From assembly GCA_019915135.1 (NCBI GenBank), contig JAHLMK010000001.1, positions 4,650,001 through 4,714,000 of the forward strand: a stretch of 64,000 bases of DNA, written 5' to 3'. The position numbers and the translations under genes are program-made. Each line of letters begins with the position of its first letter. Within the stretch, counting starts at the first letter, position 1. The notes beneath the pieces are model-generated. The model searched no databases. It was not told the origin of the DNA and saw only the letters and a program-made list of their open reading frames with translations. Shown here one piece after another: positions 33,632 through 41,735 of the stretch. Source of the DNA: Strobilurus pachycystidiatus. Its lineage: Eukaryota > Basidiomycota > Agaricomycetes > Agaricales > Physalacriaceae.

Positions 33632-34978
33632 TCAACCTGCATCTCGAAAAACTCGTACCCGCGCCATCTCGCCTTCCTCGGCACAGCGACAGTGCAAGCG
33701 ACTGCTCTTGAACGGAAATGTCCCGGCAGTGGCAGTGCAGTTGTGTAAGAGATGACCATGGGCATCGGCTAGGGACATAACTGCGTGGACGGCTGCGAGC
33801 GGAGCAACGGAAGAGTCGGATGCGGGCTGGATTTCGGCGGTATCGTTTCGGTTATCTTTGTTCGTGAGTGCATCCGGCCTGGTGCTCGGTACTTGCGCGT
33901 CTAATGCTTTCGGTAGCGGTGTCGGTTCGTCATCTTCCATCGCGGCATCCTCGTGTCCTACGGCGGACATCTCGTCTGTCTCTCTCGTCATCTCTGCGGC
34001 TAATTCATCGTCTTCTTCTACCTTCAATGTCTCTATCAAAGAGATCCAGTCATCCGCATCATTCTGTGGAACTTGTGGCGCAACACCTGAGCAGAACACG
34101 GTCCTCTCGAACAGCGGGAATGGATGGAAATGCTGGGGTGGAGTCAACTCGGTATCGGTAGTGGTGCTGATGGTGGCGCTGCTCTCGGTGTCGGTGCTGC
34201 TGTCAGTGTTGGTGTTGGTGTAGGTATCCATCTCGGTTTCAGTGTCGGTGCTGGTGCTGGTAGTGTCGGTTTCGGCGGTGCTTTCGTCGGGTGCGTCCTC
34301 TTCATCTCTCTCCTCTTGGCTGAACTCACCCTCCTCTTCTCCCTCAAGACTCTCCTCGACATCAGTGTCTTCTTCCTCGTCGGAATCCTCTTCATCATCC
34401 TCTTCATCGTCGGAATCATTGCCCATACGGTACCGGGCGGCATCCAGGACTGCGGCAATTTCTGGAGCGGAATCTCCATCCCATGACCTGTCATACCGAG
34501 CTATGTGTGCGGAGAGGCGGTCTCGGAGACTATACGGAACACACTTCCAAAAGTATCGGCGCAACTCTCGCTTCGTAACGACACCGCTCTTCAGACGTCG
34601 GGAAGCGACCTGAAAATGGCAGTGGTAGCGCTTGAGGTCACGGCATGATGACATTCTTTTCCACTGTGGGTCGCGGATGAGATCGTCGAGAGCGCGTGTG
34701 GTATAGCGGTAGGTGAGTTCCTCCTTGAAGGTTGGCCAATCGCAGCGACTGACCCGGTTGTTGTAGCCGTCAAAGGACTTCCAGTACTCTCGAGTGTCGC
34801 GGTCAGCGTAGCGGATGATGCCATGGACCTTCTCGCGACTGGTAAGTCCGTGTTCTCTGGCTAGTACCCGGAAGTCCTGAAGAAAGTCTTCAAAATCTTC
34901 AGGTTCATCGGAGTAGAAACGTGGTGCGCGCTTGTGTCGACGACTCGGCAAATTGTCAAGACCTTCAGAGGACGGCAT
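33632..34978 (-). CDS. Gag-like protein of the nested element
   Basis: A 448-residue uninterrupted frame. Residues 15-145 have a retrotransposon Gag-like helical composition: PRFYSDEPEDFEDFLQDFRV, REYWKSFDGYN, WPTFKEELTYRY and RRYFWKCVPYSLRDRL. A very acidic region (DDEEDDEEDSDEEEDTDVEE) and a Thr/Ser/Asp-rich low-complexity region then run to about residue 285. No CCHC zinc knuckle is present and it does not resemble the Gag of the host Gypsy element. It probably packages the element's RNA for replication in trans. Confidence 0.75.
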   Translation of the reverse strand: MPSSEGLDNLPSRRHKRAPRFYSDEPEDFEDFLQDFRVLAREHGLTSREKVHGIIRYADRDTREYWKSFDGYNNRVSRCDWPTFKEELTYRYTTRALDDLIRDPQWKRMSSCRDLKRYHCHFQVASRRLKSGVVTKRELRRYFWKCVPYSLRDRLSAHIARYDRSWDGDSAPEIAAVLDAARYRMGNDSDDEEDDEEDSDEEEDTDVEESLEGEEEGEFSQEERDEEDAPDESTAETDTTSTSTDTETEMDTYTNTNTDSSTDTESSATISTTTDTELTPPQHFHPFPLFERTVFCSGVAPQVPQNDADDWISLIETLKVEEDDELAAEMTRETDEMSAVGHEDAAMEDDEPTPLPKALDAQVPSTRPDALTNKDNRNDTAEIQPASDSSVAPLAAVHAVMSLADAHGHLLHNCTATAGTFPFKSSRLHCRCAEEGEMARVRVFRDAG

Positions 34979-35278
34979 TCGGCACCATGCGTTCTGGGAT
35001 CAGAGGTGTCTGCAGATGGCGGTGATGGTGGTCTGGCGGATGGGAAGGGAAGCGGGGGACTGTCGGTCAGCACCGATGATGCTGCAGGCGGAGTACAGAT
35101 GGAAATATTGGCGGAAAGGAAGGGAAGGAACAACGGGAGTGGAACGGGTGAGCAATGACAGCTGGCTGTATGTCGTTTAACGAGTGTCGGCGGCAACGGA
35201 TGGAATCATGAAAATGGAAATGGACGACAACAGCGGTTCTGAAGGCCGGTCGACGTTCGACGAGCGGTGGGCTCCAGA

Positions 35279-35504
35279 TGTAAGTGCAGAGACTCTTAGA
35301 GCCTCTGACTCGGACTCGGTGCAGATGGGTAGTGGATTCCTGTCTCTACACTACGACTAGCTAGGACGTATATACTGTTACAATGAAAGACATACTAATA
35401 TGGACGTACTGCATGTGATACATGTGAGATACGAGTGTGCTACTATAAAGGTGTGATATCAGAAGGTGGTGCTCTTAGCGCGTAGCGCGCCGTGAACACC
35501 TACA
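35279..35504 (-). repeat. 5' LTR of the nested element
   Basis: Partner of 33284-33509. On the minus strand a TTTATAG box lies about 60 bases inside the LTR and may serve as promoter. A CCAG duplication follows at 35505-35508. Confidence 0.9.
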
Positions 35505-36264
35505 CCAGGGTTCCCTTGACCCAGTCGACCTCGGGATTATGCTTTTTCAGCCATTCGTATCCCAGGATAATGTCGACGTCGCCGGTGTTAGTCACTGCGA
35601 ACGTGAAAACATCTTCGTGTTCGTTGTCGGTTACGACCCGCAGATCCACGATCTGCTCTATTGGCCCGTTATTGTTGGGGGTTCCGTCGACGTTGGACAC
35701 AGCGATGGGGCGTGGCAGTCGTTGGGTGTCCATTCCTTCGTTTTCGGCGAAGTCTCGATTGACATAGGCTCCGGTAGCTCCGGAGTCGATGAGGGCGACC
35801 ACAGTGAGGGCCTTGCCACTATTCAGGAATTTGAGGGTGATGGGGATTTTCATACAGCGCCCCGGGCGTGTAGATTGAATCCAACGACGAGGTTGTCGGA
35901 ATTCCTGGATAGCTGCTTGGGCGTGGCGGGAGTCCAGGCCCAAGATGTCCTGGACCGCCTCCTGGGTGACCTCGGACTCCCTATCAGTCCGAGCGTATTT
36001 CCGGAGTACTTTGAGAGCTTGGCGGGGGTTGACCTGCATTTCGTGCCAGATGAAAGGGAGGGTCCCGCGGACGTGCTTGATGGGTTTGATCCGCGAACTT
36101 CCCTTTTTGGCTATTTTGTTCTTTCTTTCACGCGAGGGTTTTGGTTCGTCGAAGTCCATGGGATCGGATTGTTCGTTACTACTGTCACTGGCTTCAACAA
36201 GTAGACTACTGAATCGATTGGTCCATGGACCCGAGGAAGGGGGACTGGAAGACTCGCTCTTCAC
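35500..36264 (-). CDS. Gypsy pol: aspartic protease region
   Basis: A frame in the -1 phase relative to gag, overlapping its stop in the sequence GTGA (36264-36261). It contains the retroviral-type aspartic protease signature VALIDSGATGAYVN with the catalytic Asp at about residue 160, followed by DLRVVTDNEHEDVFTF and DIILGYEWLKKHNPEVDW. The frame stops just inside the nested element; without the insertion it reads on through CPPECQRRQARRVW into the reverse transcriptase frame. The listed start is a GTG, so expression probably relies on frameshifting from gag rather than on its own start. Confidence 0.9.
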   Translation of the reverse strand: MKSESSSPPSSGPWTNRFSSLLVEASDSSNEQSDPMDFDEPKPSRERKNKIAKKGSSRIKPIKHVRGTLPFIWHEMQVNPRQALKVLRKYARTDRESEVTQEAVQDILGLDSRHAQAAIQEFRQPRRWIQSTRPGRCMKIPITLKFLNSGKALTVVALIDSGATGAYVNRDFAENEGMDTQRLPRPIAVSNVDGTPNNNGPIEQIVDLRVVTDNEHEDVFTFAVTNTGDVDIILGYEWLKKHNPEVDWVKGTLV

Positions 36265-37361
36265 TCCAGTCCCGCGCCAAAACCCTGCTCCTGCAGCGTC
36301 TGAGCGAGATCCTCTCGTTCTTTGTTGCTAAGACCTTCTACGAGTCCCTTGACGGACTCGCGTCTCTCCGTGCAATTCCTCGCGAAGTGCCCGGATTTCC
36401 CGCAGTTGTAGCATTTTAACGAGGCCGCGCCCCGCGTTCTGTCAATGCTCATGGGTTCGCCTTTTCCTCCGTAGGTGATTCCGGTGACTGGGGGATTGTT
36501 GATTACTGTTGTAGTACTAGGACGCGGGAAGTTTTTGGAAACGAAGGGGGCAGGGTTCTTGTATCCCTGGGTGGGGGCCGTGCCTCGATTAGCGTCGAAT
36601 CGAGTGGCGAACTTCTTGTACGCATCGTAGGTCTCGGGGATATTCTCCATTTCGGTGATGCGTTCAACCAGAGAGGAGTCCAGCTGGTGGCGTAGAAGGG
36701 AGATGAGGGCATCGTCGTTGAAACCTGTGTCGGCTTTGTACTCTTTGAAGTCGATGAAGAAGGACTGGGCGTCCTGTCCTTTCTTCTGTTTCAATTTCTT
36801 GATCTCCTCCTGGGCGATCGTCTTCGAGTTGGTCCCTCCGAAGGCTCTTTTCAAGGCGTCCTTGAAGTCCGTATAAGTCAGGTATGGCTCCTCTCCTTTC
36901 TCGTAGAGGGCGGTCTGCGTGCTGGCCCATTTGATAACAGCGGGCCCCTCGGTCATGTACGATAGCGCGGCAAACACTCTGTTGCGCGCGGTCTCGTAGG
37001 CTCGAGGTTCGGAGGCGAAGAGGATGTGGAGTTGGGAGAAGAACGGCTCGATGCCGTCCGACTTCCCGCTAAACTTGGCCGGGGTCCCGAAGCGCGCCTT
37101 GGATGCGCGATGTTGCGCGGCTTGCGCCTGTGCTTGGGACGCGGCCAGCTGGACGCCGCTGAGCTCGCTGATACGCTGAAGAAGTTGAGCGTGGAGGTTC
37201 GCCACCTCGTGGCTCCTGTTGATTTCGTCCTGCGCGATGGTAGTGATGCGCTGGTTCAGATTGTCGAGGGCCGTCCCTATGCCACTGAACATGCTATGCA
37301 GCTCTCTCTGCTCGTTGGTGGGCTCGGTGGCCGGGGCCATGGGGGCGTCTTCGGTGCTCAT
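36261..37361 (-). CDS. gag: Gypsy gag
   Basis: A 366-residue Gag starting MSTEDAPMAPATEPTNEQRE. A helical N-terminus precedes the retrotransposon Gag domain (KFSGKSDGIEPFFSQLHILF, YLTYTDFKDALKRAFG, RHQLDSSLVERITEM). Near the C-terminus is one CCHC zinc knuckle, CYNCGKSGHFARNC, the RNA-binding nucleocapsid motif. The frame ends at a TGA at 36263-36261. A GGGTTTT heptamer lies 16 bases before that stop. The leader from the predicted RNA start (37504) is about 140 bases. Intact. Confidence 0.95.
   Translation of the reverse strand: MSTEDAPMAPATEPTNEQRELHSMFSGIGTALDNLNQRITTIAQDEINRSHEVANLHAQLLQRISELSGVQLAASQAQAQAAQHRASKARFGTPAKFSGKSDGIEPFFSQLHILFASEPRAYETARNRVFAALSYMTEGPAVIKWASTQTALYEKGEEPYLTYTDFKDALKRAFGGTNSKTIAQEEIKKLKQKKGQDAQSFFIDFKEYKADTGFNDDALISLLRHQLDSSLVERITEMENIPETYDAYKKFATRFDANRGTAPTQGYKNPAPFVSKNFPRPSTTTVINNPPVTGITYGGKGEPMSIDRTRGAASLKCYNCGKSGHFARNCTERRESVKGLVEGLSNKEREDLAQTLQEQGFGAGLE
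36279..36285 (-). promoter_or_regulatory. Candidate -1 ribosomal frameshift heptamer (GGGTTTT)
   Basis: On the minus strand the gag codons CAG GGT TTT contain G GGT TTT, which fits the X XXY YYZ slippery rule. A -1 shift here enters the protease frame, open from this point, 16 bases before the gag stop. No downstream pseudoknot was worked out, so this is a candidate only. Confidence 0.45.
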
Positions 37362-37384
37362 AGTCGTTGGGTCGTCGAAAGGGG

Positions 37385-37394
37385 AGAGAACCGT
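37385..37394 (-). other. Candidate self-priming primer-binding site
   Basis: Two bases inside the 5' LTR boundary the minus strand reads ACGGTTCTCT. It does not start with TGG as a tRNA site would, but it is perfectly complementary over 10 bases to AGAGAACCGT (37504-37495) inside the LTR, where the RNA should begin. This is the arrangement used by Tf1/sushi chromoviruses, whose own RNA 5' end primes reverse transcription. Confidence 0.7.
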
Positions 37395-37396
37395 AT

Positions 37397-37815
37397 TGTC
37401 AGCGTCGGGCCTATTCGTCTATAGCGAGGGCGCACGAGGCAACGACTGGAGAGCGGTGTAAAGGGTGGTGTATTGAAGCCCGGGGGAAAGACAACGGTTC
37501 TCTGAAGAACTACTCTACTGACTACTGACTCTTTTATACAGTTCCCGACGCCCGACGCCCGATGGGCGCGGGTGCGCCCCTCTGACTCATTCCCGAGTCA
37601 TCGCACGAGTCATCGCGCCATCCCGCCCGTGATTGGTCGGGAGCGCGCCCTATCCCGCCCGATCCCGCTTTCCCGTCGGCCGAGCTCCGCCACCATGTGC
37701 TACCGTCGGACGGCCGTCGGATAGATCCCGACGATGGGCGCAATACCGTTGCTCCCGCCCGCGCAGGCGTCGCCTTCGATCGGCTAGGCGTCGGTGGCGC
37801 AGTCAAGTCATGACA
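37397..37815 (-). repeat. 5' LTR of the Gypsy element
   Basis: 419 bp, starting TGTCAG on the plus strand and ending CATGACA, followed by the GGTAC duplication. It contains the TATA box and the predicted RNA start. Confidence 0.95.
37504..37539 (-). promoter_or_regulatory. LTR core promoter: TATA box and predicted RNA start
   Basis: The minus strand reads GTATAAAAGA with TATAAAA at 37539-37533. Thirty-five bases downstream lies AGAGAACCGT (from 37504), the segment complementary to the primer-binding site. Spacing and complementarity together predict the RNA 5' end at 37504. Confidence 0.65.
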
Positions 37816-37820
37816 GGTAC
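37816..37820 (+). repeat. Target-site duplication, right (GGTAC)
   Basis: Exact repeat of 29603-29607, directly after the right LTR. Confidence 0.95.
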
Positions 37821-40811
37821 CCCAATCGAGCGGAGCTCGGTTCAGTGCCGCAGGGAGGACGCAATTCTGGATATCCGTACGAACAGCGGCCATCTCGGAG
37901 ACTCCAAGAACATGCCTGGGCACCTTGTCGACCACCAACGCGTTAGCGCCCATCTGTAAGTTTGTCAGCATGGTGGTAGATTCAGACTATTTCAAGACCA
38001 TTACCCAGGTGTTGATCCGGGTCCAAAGCTTTTTCCTAGTGTCCGACGATTCGAAAGCTATACCCTGGCGCAAACAGAGGGTCTTGATATTGATGACTCT
38101 GCCGTTCTCCACTCTGGACTGCTTCAAGGCTCCTTGTCGCAACAACAGACCCATACGCTCCACTTCAATGAGATTAACCTCTGGCGATTTACCCTTTCCC
38201 TTGCCGGGCTCAGCTGCCTTGGGCTTAGACTTGCCCTTCGGACCTTTGCCTTTCTTCGTGGAGGATTCGGGTTCTCCCACATCCTCTGCACTTCTTCCAC
38301 GCTTCTTACCCGCCTTCTCCTGATAATCGTGGTCTTCCGTCATCTCGCTTCCCGAAACATCCTCATCAGAGTTTGCAACGCCGGCGCCGGTGGCGCTGCC
38401 GGTGGCTGCGGTCGTGTTCGTGTTCGATCCCACAGAGAATTCGCTGGCCGTATCTTCTCCGCCGAATTCGAAGACTGTAGGAGGAATAACGATGGCTCCT
38501 GGATCCACATTTTGCCGCTGAGTCAAACGGCTCAATCAGTATTCTGGCGCCCAAAAGGAAAAACGCACCCATTCCATGATGTTTTTGACCAGTTGTAGGC
38601 GACTGCCTTGAAGGGGGAGACCGTTGTGATAACATAGATGCCATGCGACGTTTGGAGGCTGGCCTAATAGCTTCTTCTGAAATCTCTCCACAGCTACACC
38701 GTCACCCGGTTCCAAGTCCTTCAAGTCCTGCAGCCAACTCGCCAGGGCTCGTGACCCCGGATGGGGAGGCGTGCTGCGAACTGAAGTCCCGTCTCCACTT
38801 GACCGTTCAACGTCAACTTGGAAGACGTCTCGGCAATGGTCGTGAATTACTCCGAGGTAGCCAAAATGCATGGCCTCCACTACGCTGTGGTGGACGCCAT
38901 CCCAATAGGGTAAATCATAAAGAGGCGTCCATCGGAGTTGATGCTGCTTCCAGAGTGTGTTCCGGTCGGCGACAGAGTTTTGAGCGCGAGTTACAAGGTC
39001 TGCTTGGTCCTTCCAGTTACGAGGTTTGAACGATGCAACATTGAGATTGGTGATGTCCTGAAGGGGTAATAGGCAGTATGTGCAGAAGAAAGTCGATCTG
39101 GGAATAGAGTAACCCAACACTTCCCTGGCGGCGGGCATGTCGGCCACAAGAGGCACCATAGCCGCGCGGTATAGGCGCTCATGAAGGTCTGCTGAGGTCC
39201 GACTGAACCAAAATCCCGTCTCCCAGAACTCCTTGAATTCGGCCACTACAAGTTTGAAGACCGCATTGATCTGGAAAGAAGTAGCTGCTTTGGGGCCGGG
39301 AATGACACCTACGAGATACATGTTTTCTCGTAGATACCGGAGTTCGGGAGGTAGATTGAGAAGGATCATGTAAATTGCGGTGGACGAGGCTGTTTGTTTG
39401 GCAGTTTTCGATTGGAATGGATTGAAGCCGTCCTGACCAAACGCAAACATGAGGCGGCCTTCACCATTCGTAAAGGTCATGAAAGGCTTGCCATCCTTCA
39501 GGAAGGTATGCCAGAATGGGGATTGATGGATGTCCTTCAGATTGACGCTCGGTTCTGCCTGAGTACTGCGTGCCAAAATTTCGGGCATTCCAGGGCGAGA
39601 CAAGAGTCTCCCCAACCAATCTTGCAAGCGCTGATGAACATATCGAACACGCGGCACATGAAGCGTCTTCGCGCCGATTTTCCTCTCTTTCCAAAGAGGT
39701 TCGCCGCAGAGTATCGGCACGGCACCAGGGCCTGGAGAGGAGGAGGAAGGGACGGTCGATGACTGGTCGCCCAAGGAATCGGATACCTCCAATGGGCGGG
39801 AACACGTAGGAAGACGTTTGTGCTGATCCTGGGAACCGTCCCGATTATACAGCGTGTGACATTTGGGACATGATAGGAAGGTGATGGTTAACGGTTCCAG
39901 ATTGAAGTCGCTGAGCAAAGTATCAAGATCAATAGGAACGTCATCCGCAATAGCCTGCGGTACCCCAAGAAAAGGGAGGGAGGCTTGATATCCTACGAGC
40001 ATCAAGGAAACCGTACTTCGTGAGATGTGGTACAGAAGACTCGCGATGAGGACTGTGAAGGTGAAGACCATGATTCCTGGTTGACGTTGGCGGTAATTCC
40101 GAAAATACATGTCTGCATAGTACTCAGTCAGGTTCACTGCGGAAGATGTGTGATAATACCTGTCTTAACCACGGTCACACCGCCGGGCGCTATGCTCCGC
40201 TGCTGACCCACCCATTGGGCTTCTTTCCACTGTTGAAGACGGTGAAGAGCGGCTCGGGTGAGGCCTTGCAGCTCCACACGCCTCTCCTCCAAGACTATTG
40301 TCGGGTCCCGTGTGCAGTGTAGAATTTCCACCAGGCGGGACTCCATGTCTAGGAAGCGGTGATTTCGGAGAGGTGCGATTTTCAGCGCAGCGTCCCCGGT
40401 GTTGCACGCCACCATAACATCGGCCATCATGTCCACCACTAGGCGAGGAAAAGGTTGACCAGGACGAGGGGGGACCTGGAAATCCAGAGGAGATGTGTGC
40501 ACCAGATCCACTGTGTAGGCTTCTATCTCTGCCTCGAGATTGGCAGTGTGCAAGGAAGCTGACGGTGGAGTGGGGTCAGGTGATGATGGTCTGGTATCAG
40601 TTGTAGTGGGCACAGGTGGAACCGCGTTGTGAGCCCAACTGTTGGCGCCTCCCGAATTATGGCGCAGCTCGTACTCGGGCTGCGCGGCTTGGTGGTGGCC
40701 GAGTTTTCGGGTGGGTATGAGAAGACCCGCACGACCAAAGGTACCTGTCTTTTCGTCCCATTGGCGACAGATGTTGCATACACAGGATACGCGCGGCGCA
40801 GAGGACGACAT
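37816..40811 (-). pseudogene. 5' half of Plavaka-type transposase gene, split by the Gypsy insertion
   Basis: Start ATG at 40811 gives MSSSAPRVSCVCNICRQW with the zinc-knuckle pattern CVCNICR...IPTRKLGHH. A linker with Pro/Ser follows, then (after a short intron near 40140-40165) a long exon with LTITFLSCPKCHTLYNRDG (C-x2-C), FLKDGKPFMTFTNGEGRLMF, AFGQDGFNPFQSKTAKQTAS, YMILLNLPPELRYLRENMYL, VGVIPGPKAATSFQINAVFK, TFFCTYCLLPLQDITN, and YWDGVHHSVVEAMHFGYLGV. An intron (38476?-38536) joins NIMEW to RQNVDPGAIVIPP. A charged linker and another intron near 37950-38000 lead to MGANALVVDKVPRHVLG and end DWGT at the insertion. It is another branch of the Plavaka/Tnp2 group from that at 14.4 kb. No disabling mutation was seen apart from the insertion. 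Confidence 0.8.
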
Positions 40812-41028
40812 GAACGCACCAGATCCTCCAGGATCGGCACTGTCACGACGAGGACGTCACACTAATCAATTCGATCAGTCTCGATCATAGCCGGACGCCT
40901 CTTCCGAGCCTTCGTGCGCTCCACACTTTGTCCGTCTCTGGTCCGTCTACGTTCGATTAACAAACAAAGAGATCGATTCTTGATGTCTGGTCAGCCTGTA
41001 CGCGGCCTTCCCATGGAGCGAGAGGTAA

Positions 41029-41735
41029 TTGGCTTATCCTACCACGTCGCAGGTTTCTAGACAGGACCTCAATCACTATAGGGGTTTCTGTATACACGCT
41101 TCACTCCGTGCTTTTATGAGATTGATCACACGCACAAAATCATTCGAAGACACCTTCGCGCATCCCCAAACTACGGTCGGCGCCTTGGCCGTGAAAGCCA
41201 TGAAAGCCATCAAGCGTTAGTCATAATCGAATTTCCTTCCTTTTCACTTCGTATTTGCTGATACTCCTGTAGTGCTCAGAGTCGCACGCCGCGCAGCTCG
41301 TCCTCTGTCCTCTCAGCCATACAGAAGTGGCCCTATACACCGAGTGGTCGCAATGACTCGGGCGCCTCTCAGAACACATCCTCGGTAACAGGGCCGCACA
41401 CCACTCTCTGGAAGCCCAAGGGAGATTTTCCTGGAAAAACGGAATACTACCTCAGCCTTGGAGCCACCGACCTCCTTATGCCCACCCTTTCTTCAGCGGA
41501 AACCGTGGGTGCGGTTTTCGTGCATACCAACAACGTTGAAGGCGGGCGTCAGGTGTGGTATTGGGATAGAAACCAACAGTGGACTATGATCCCATATCCC
41601 CAACACGATATGACTCGCCATCCCTCTCATCCCCTAGCGCCTGAGAGATTCTTTAATCTGACTCCGGCAGAATCTTCCCCCACGTGGATAAAGAGAGGCA
41701 GTTTGATGAAAGTATACTCAGCAGTGCACAAATAG
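41029..41735 (+). CDS. Small protein, unknown function
   Basis: The first exon is MAYPTTSQVSRQDLNHYRGF...TTVGALAVKAMKAIK, ending near 41217. The second, from about 41287, reads RTPRSSSSVLSAIQKWPYTP, then DFPGKTEYYLSLGATDLLMP, QVWYWDRNQQWTMIPYPQHD and a C-terminus ending at 41735. The apparent intron (GTTAGT at 41218, TGTAG near 41271) does not join the two frames in phase, so the junction is uncertain. An upstream ATG at 40983 would need a 28-base intron, so I prefer 41029. No family recognised. Confidence 0.4.

Larger units (their letters stand above)
33284..35504 (-). mobile_element. Gag-only short LTR retrotransposon (TR-GAG type), nested in Gypsy pol
   Basis: A 2,221-bp element bounded by 226-bp direct repeats (33284-33509 and 35279-35504) that begin TGTA and end TACA and differ at one position. 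Between them lies one long minus-strand frame coding a Gag-like protein; there is no protease, reverse transcriptase or integrase. This matches the terminal-repeat-with-GAG class of non-autonomous LTR elements described in plants, which borrow enzymes from an autonomous partner. On the minus strand a TGG starts 2 bases after the 5' LTR, a possible tRNA primer site. It interrupts the Gypsy pol exactly between protease and reverse transcriptase. Confidence 0.85.
29608..37815 (-). mobile_element. Chromodomain Ty3/Gypsy LTR retrotransposon, full length
   Basis: An 8,208-bp element in minus orientation with 419-bp LTRs (29608-30026 and 37397-37815) beginning TGTCA and ending TGACA, flanked by GGTAC. 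The LTRs differ at three positions, so it inserted recently. Gene order on the minus strand is gag, protease, (nested element), reverse transcriptase-RNase H, integrase, chromodomain: a chromovirus. It carries a one-base frameshift near 31690 and a 2.2-kb insertion at 33284-35504, so this copy cannot make a full Pol. The first T of the LTR TATA box and the predicted RNA start are 35 bases apart. The element itself splits a transposase gene. Confidence 0.95.

Noticed and set aside
40983..41029. Upstream ATG (MSGQPVRGLPMERE) for the 41-kb gene
   Set aside because: It would need a 28-base intron, shorter than the introns seen elsewhere in the window.
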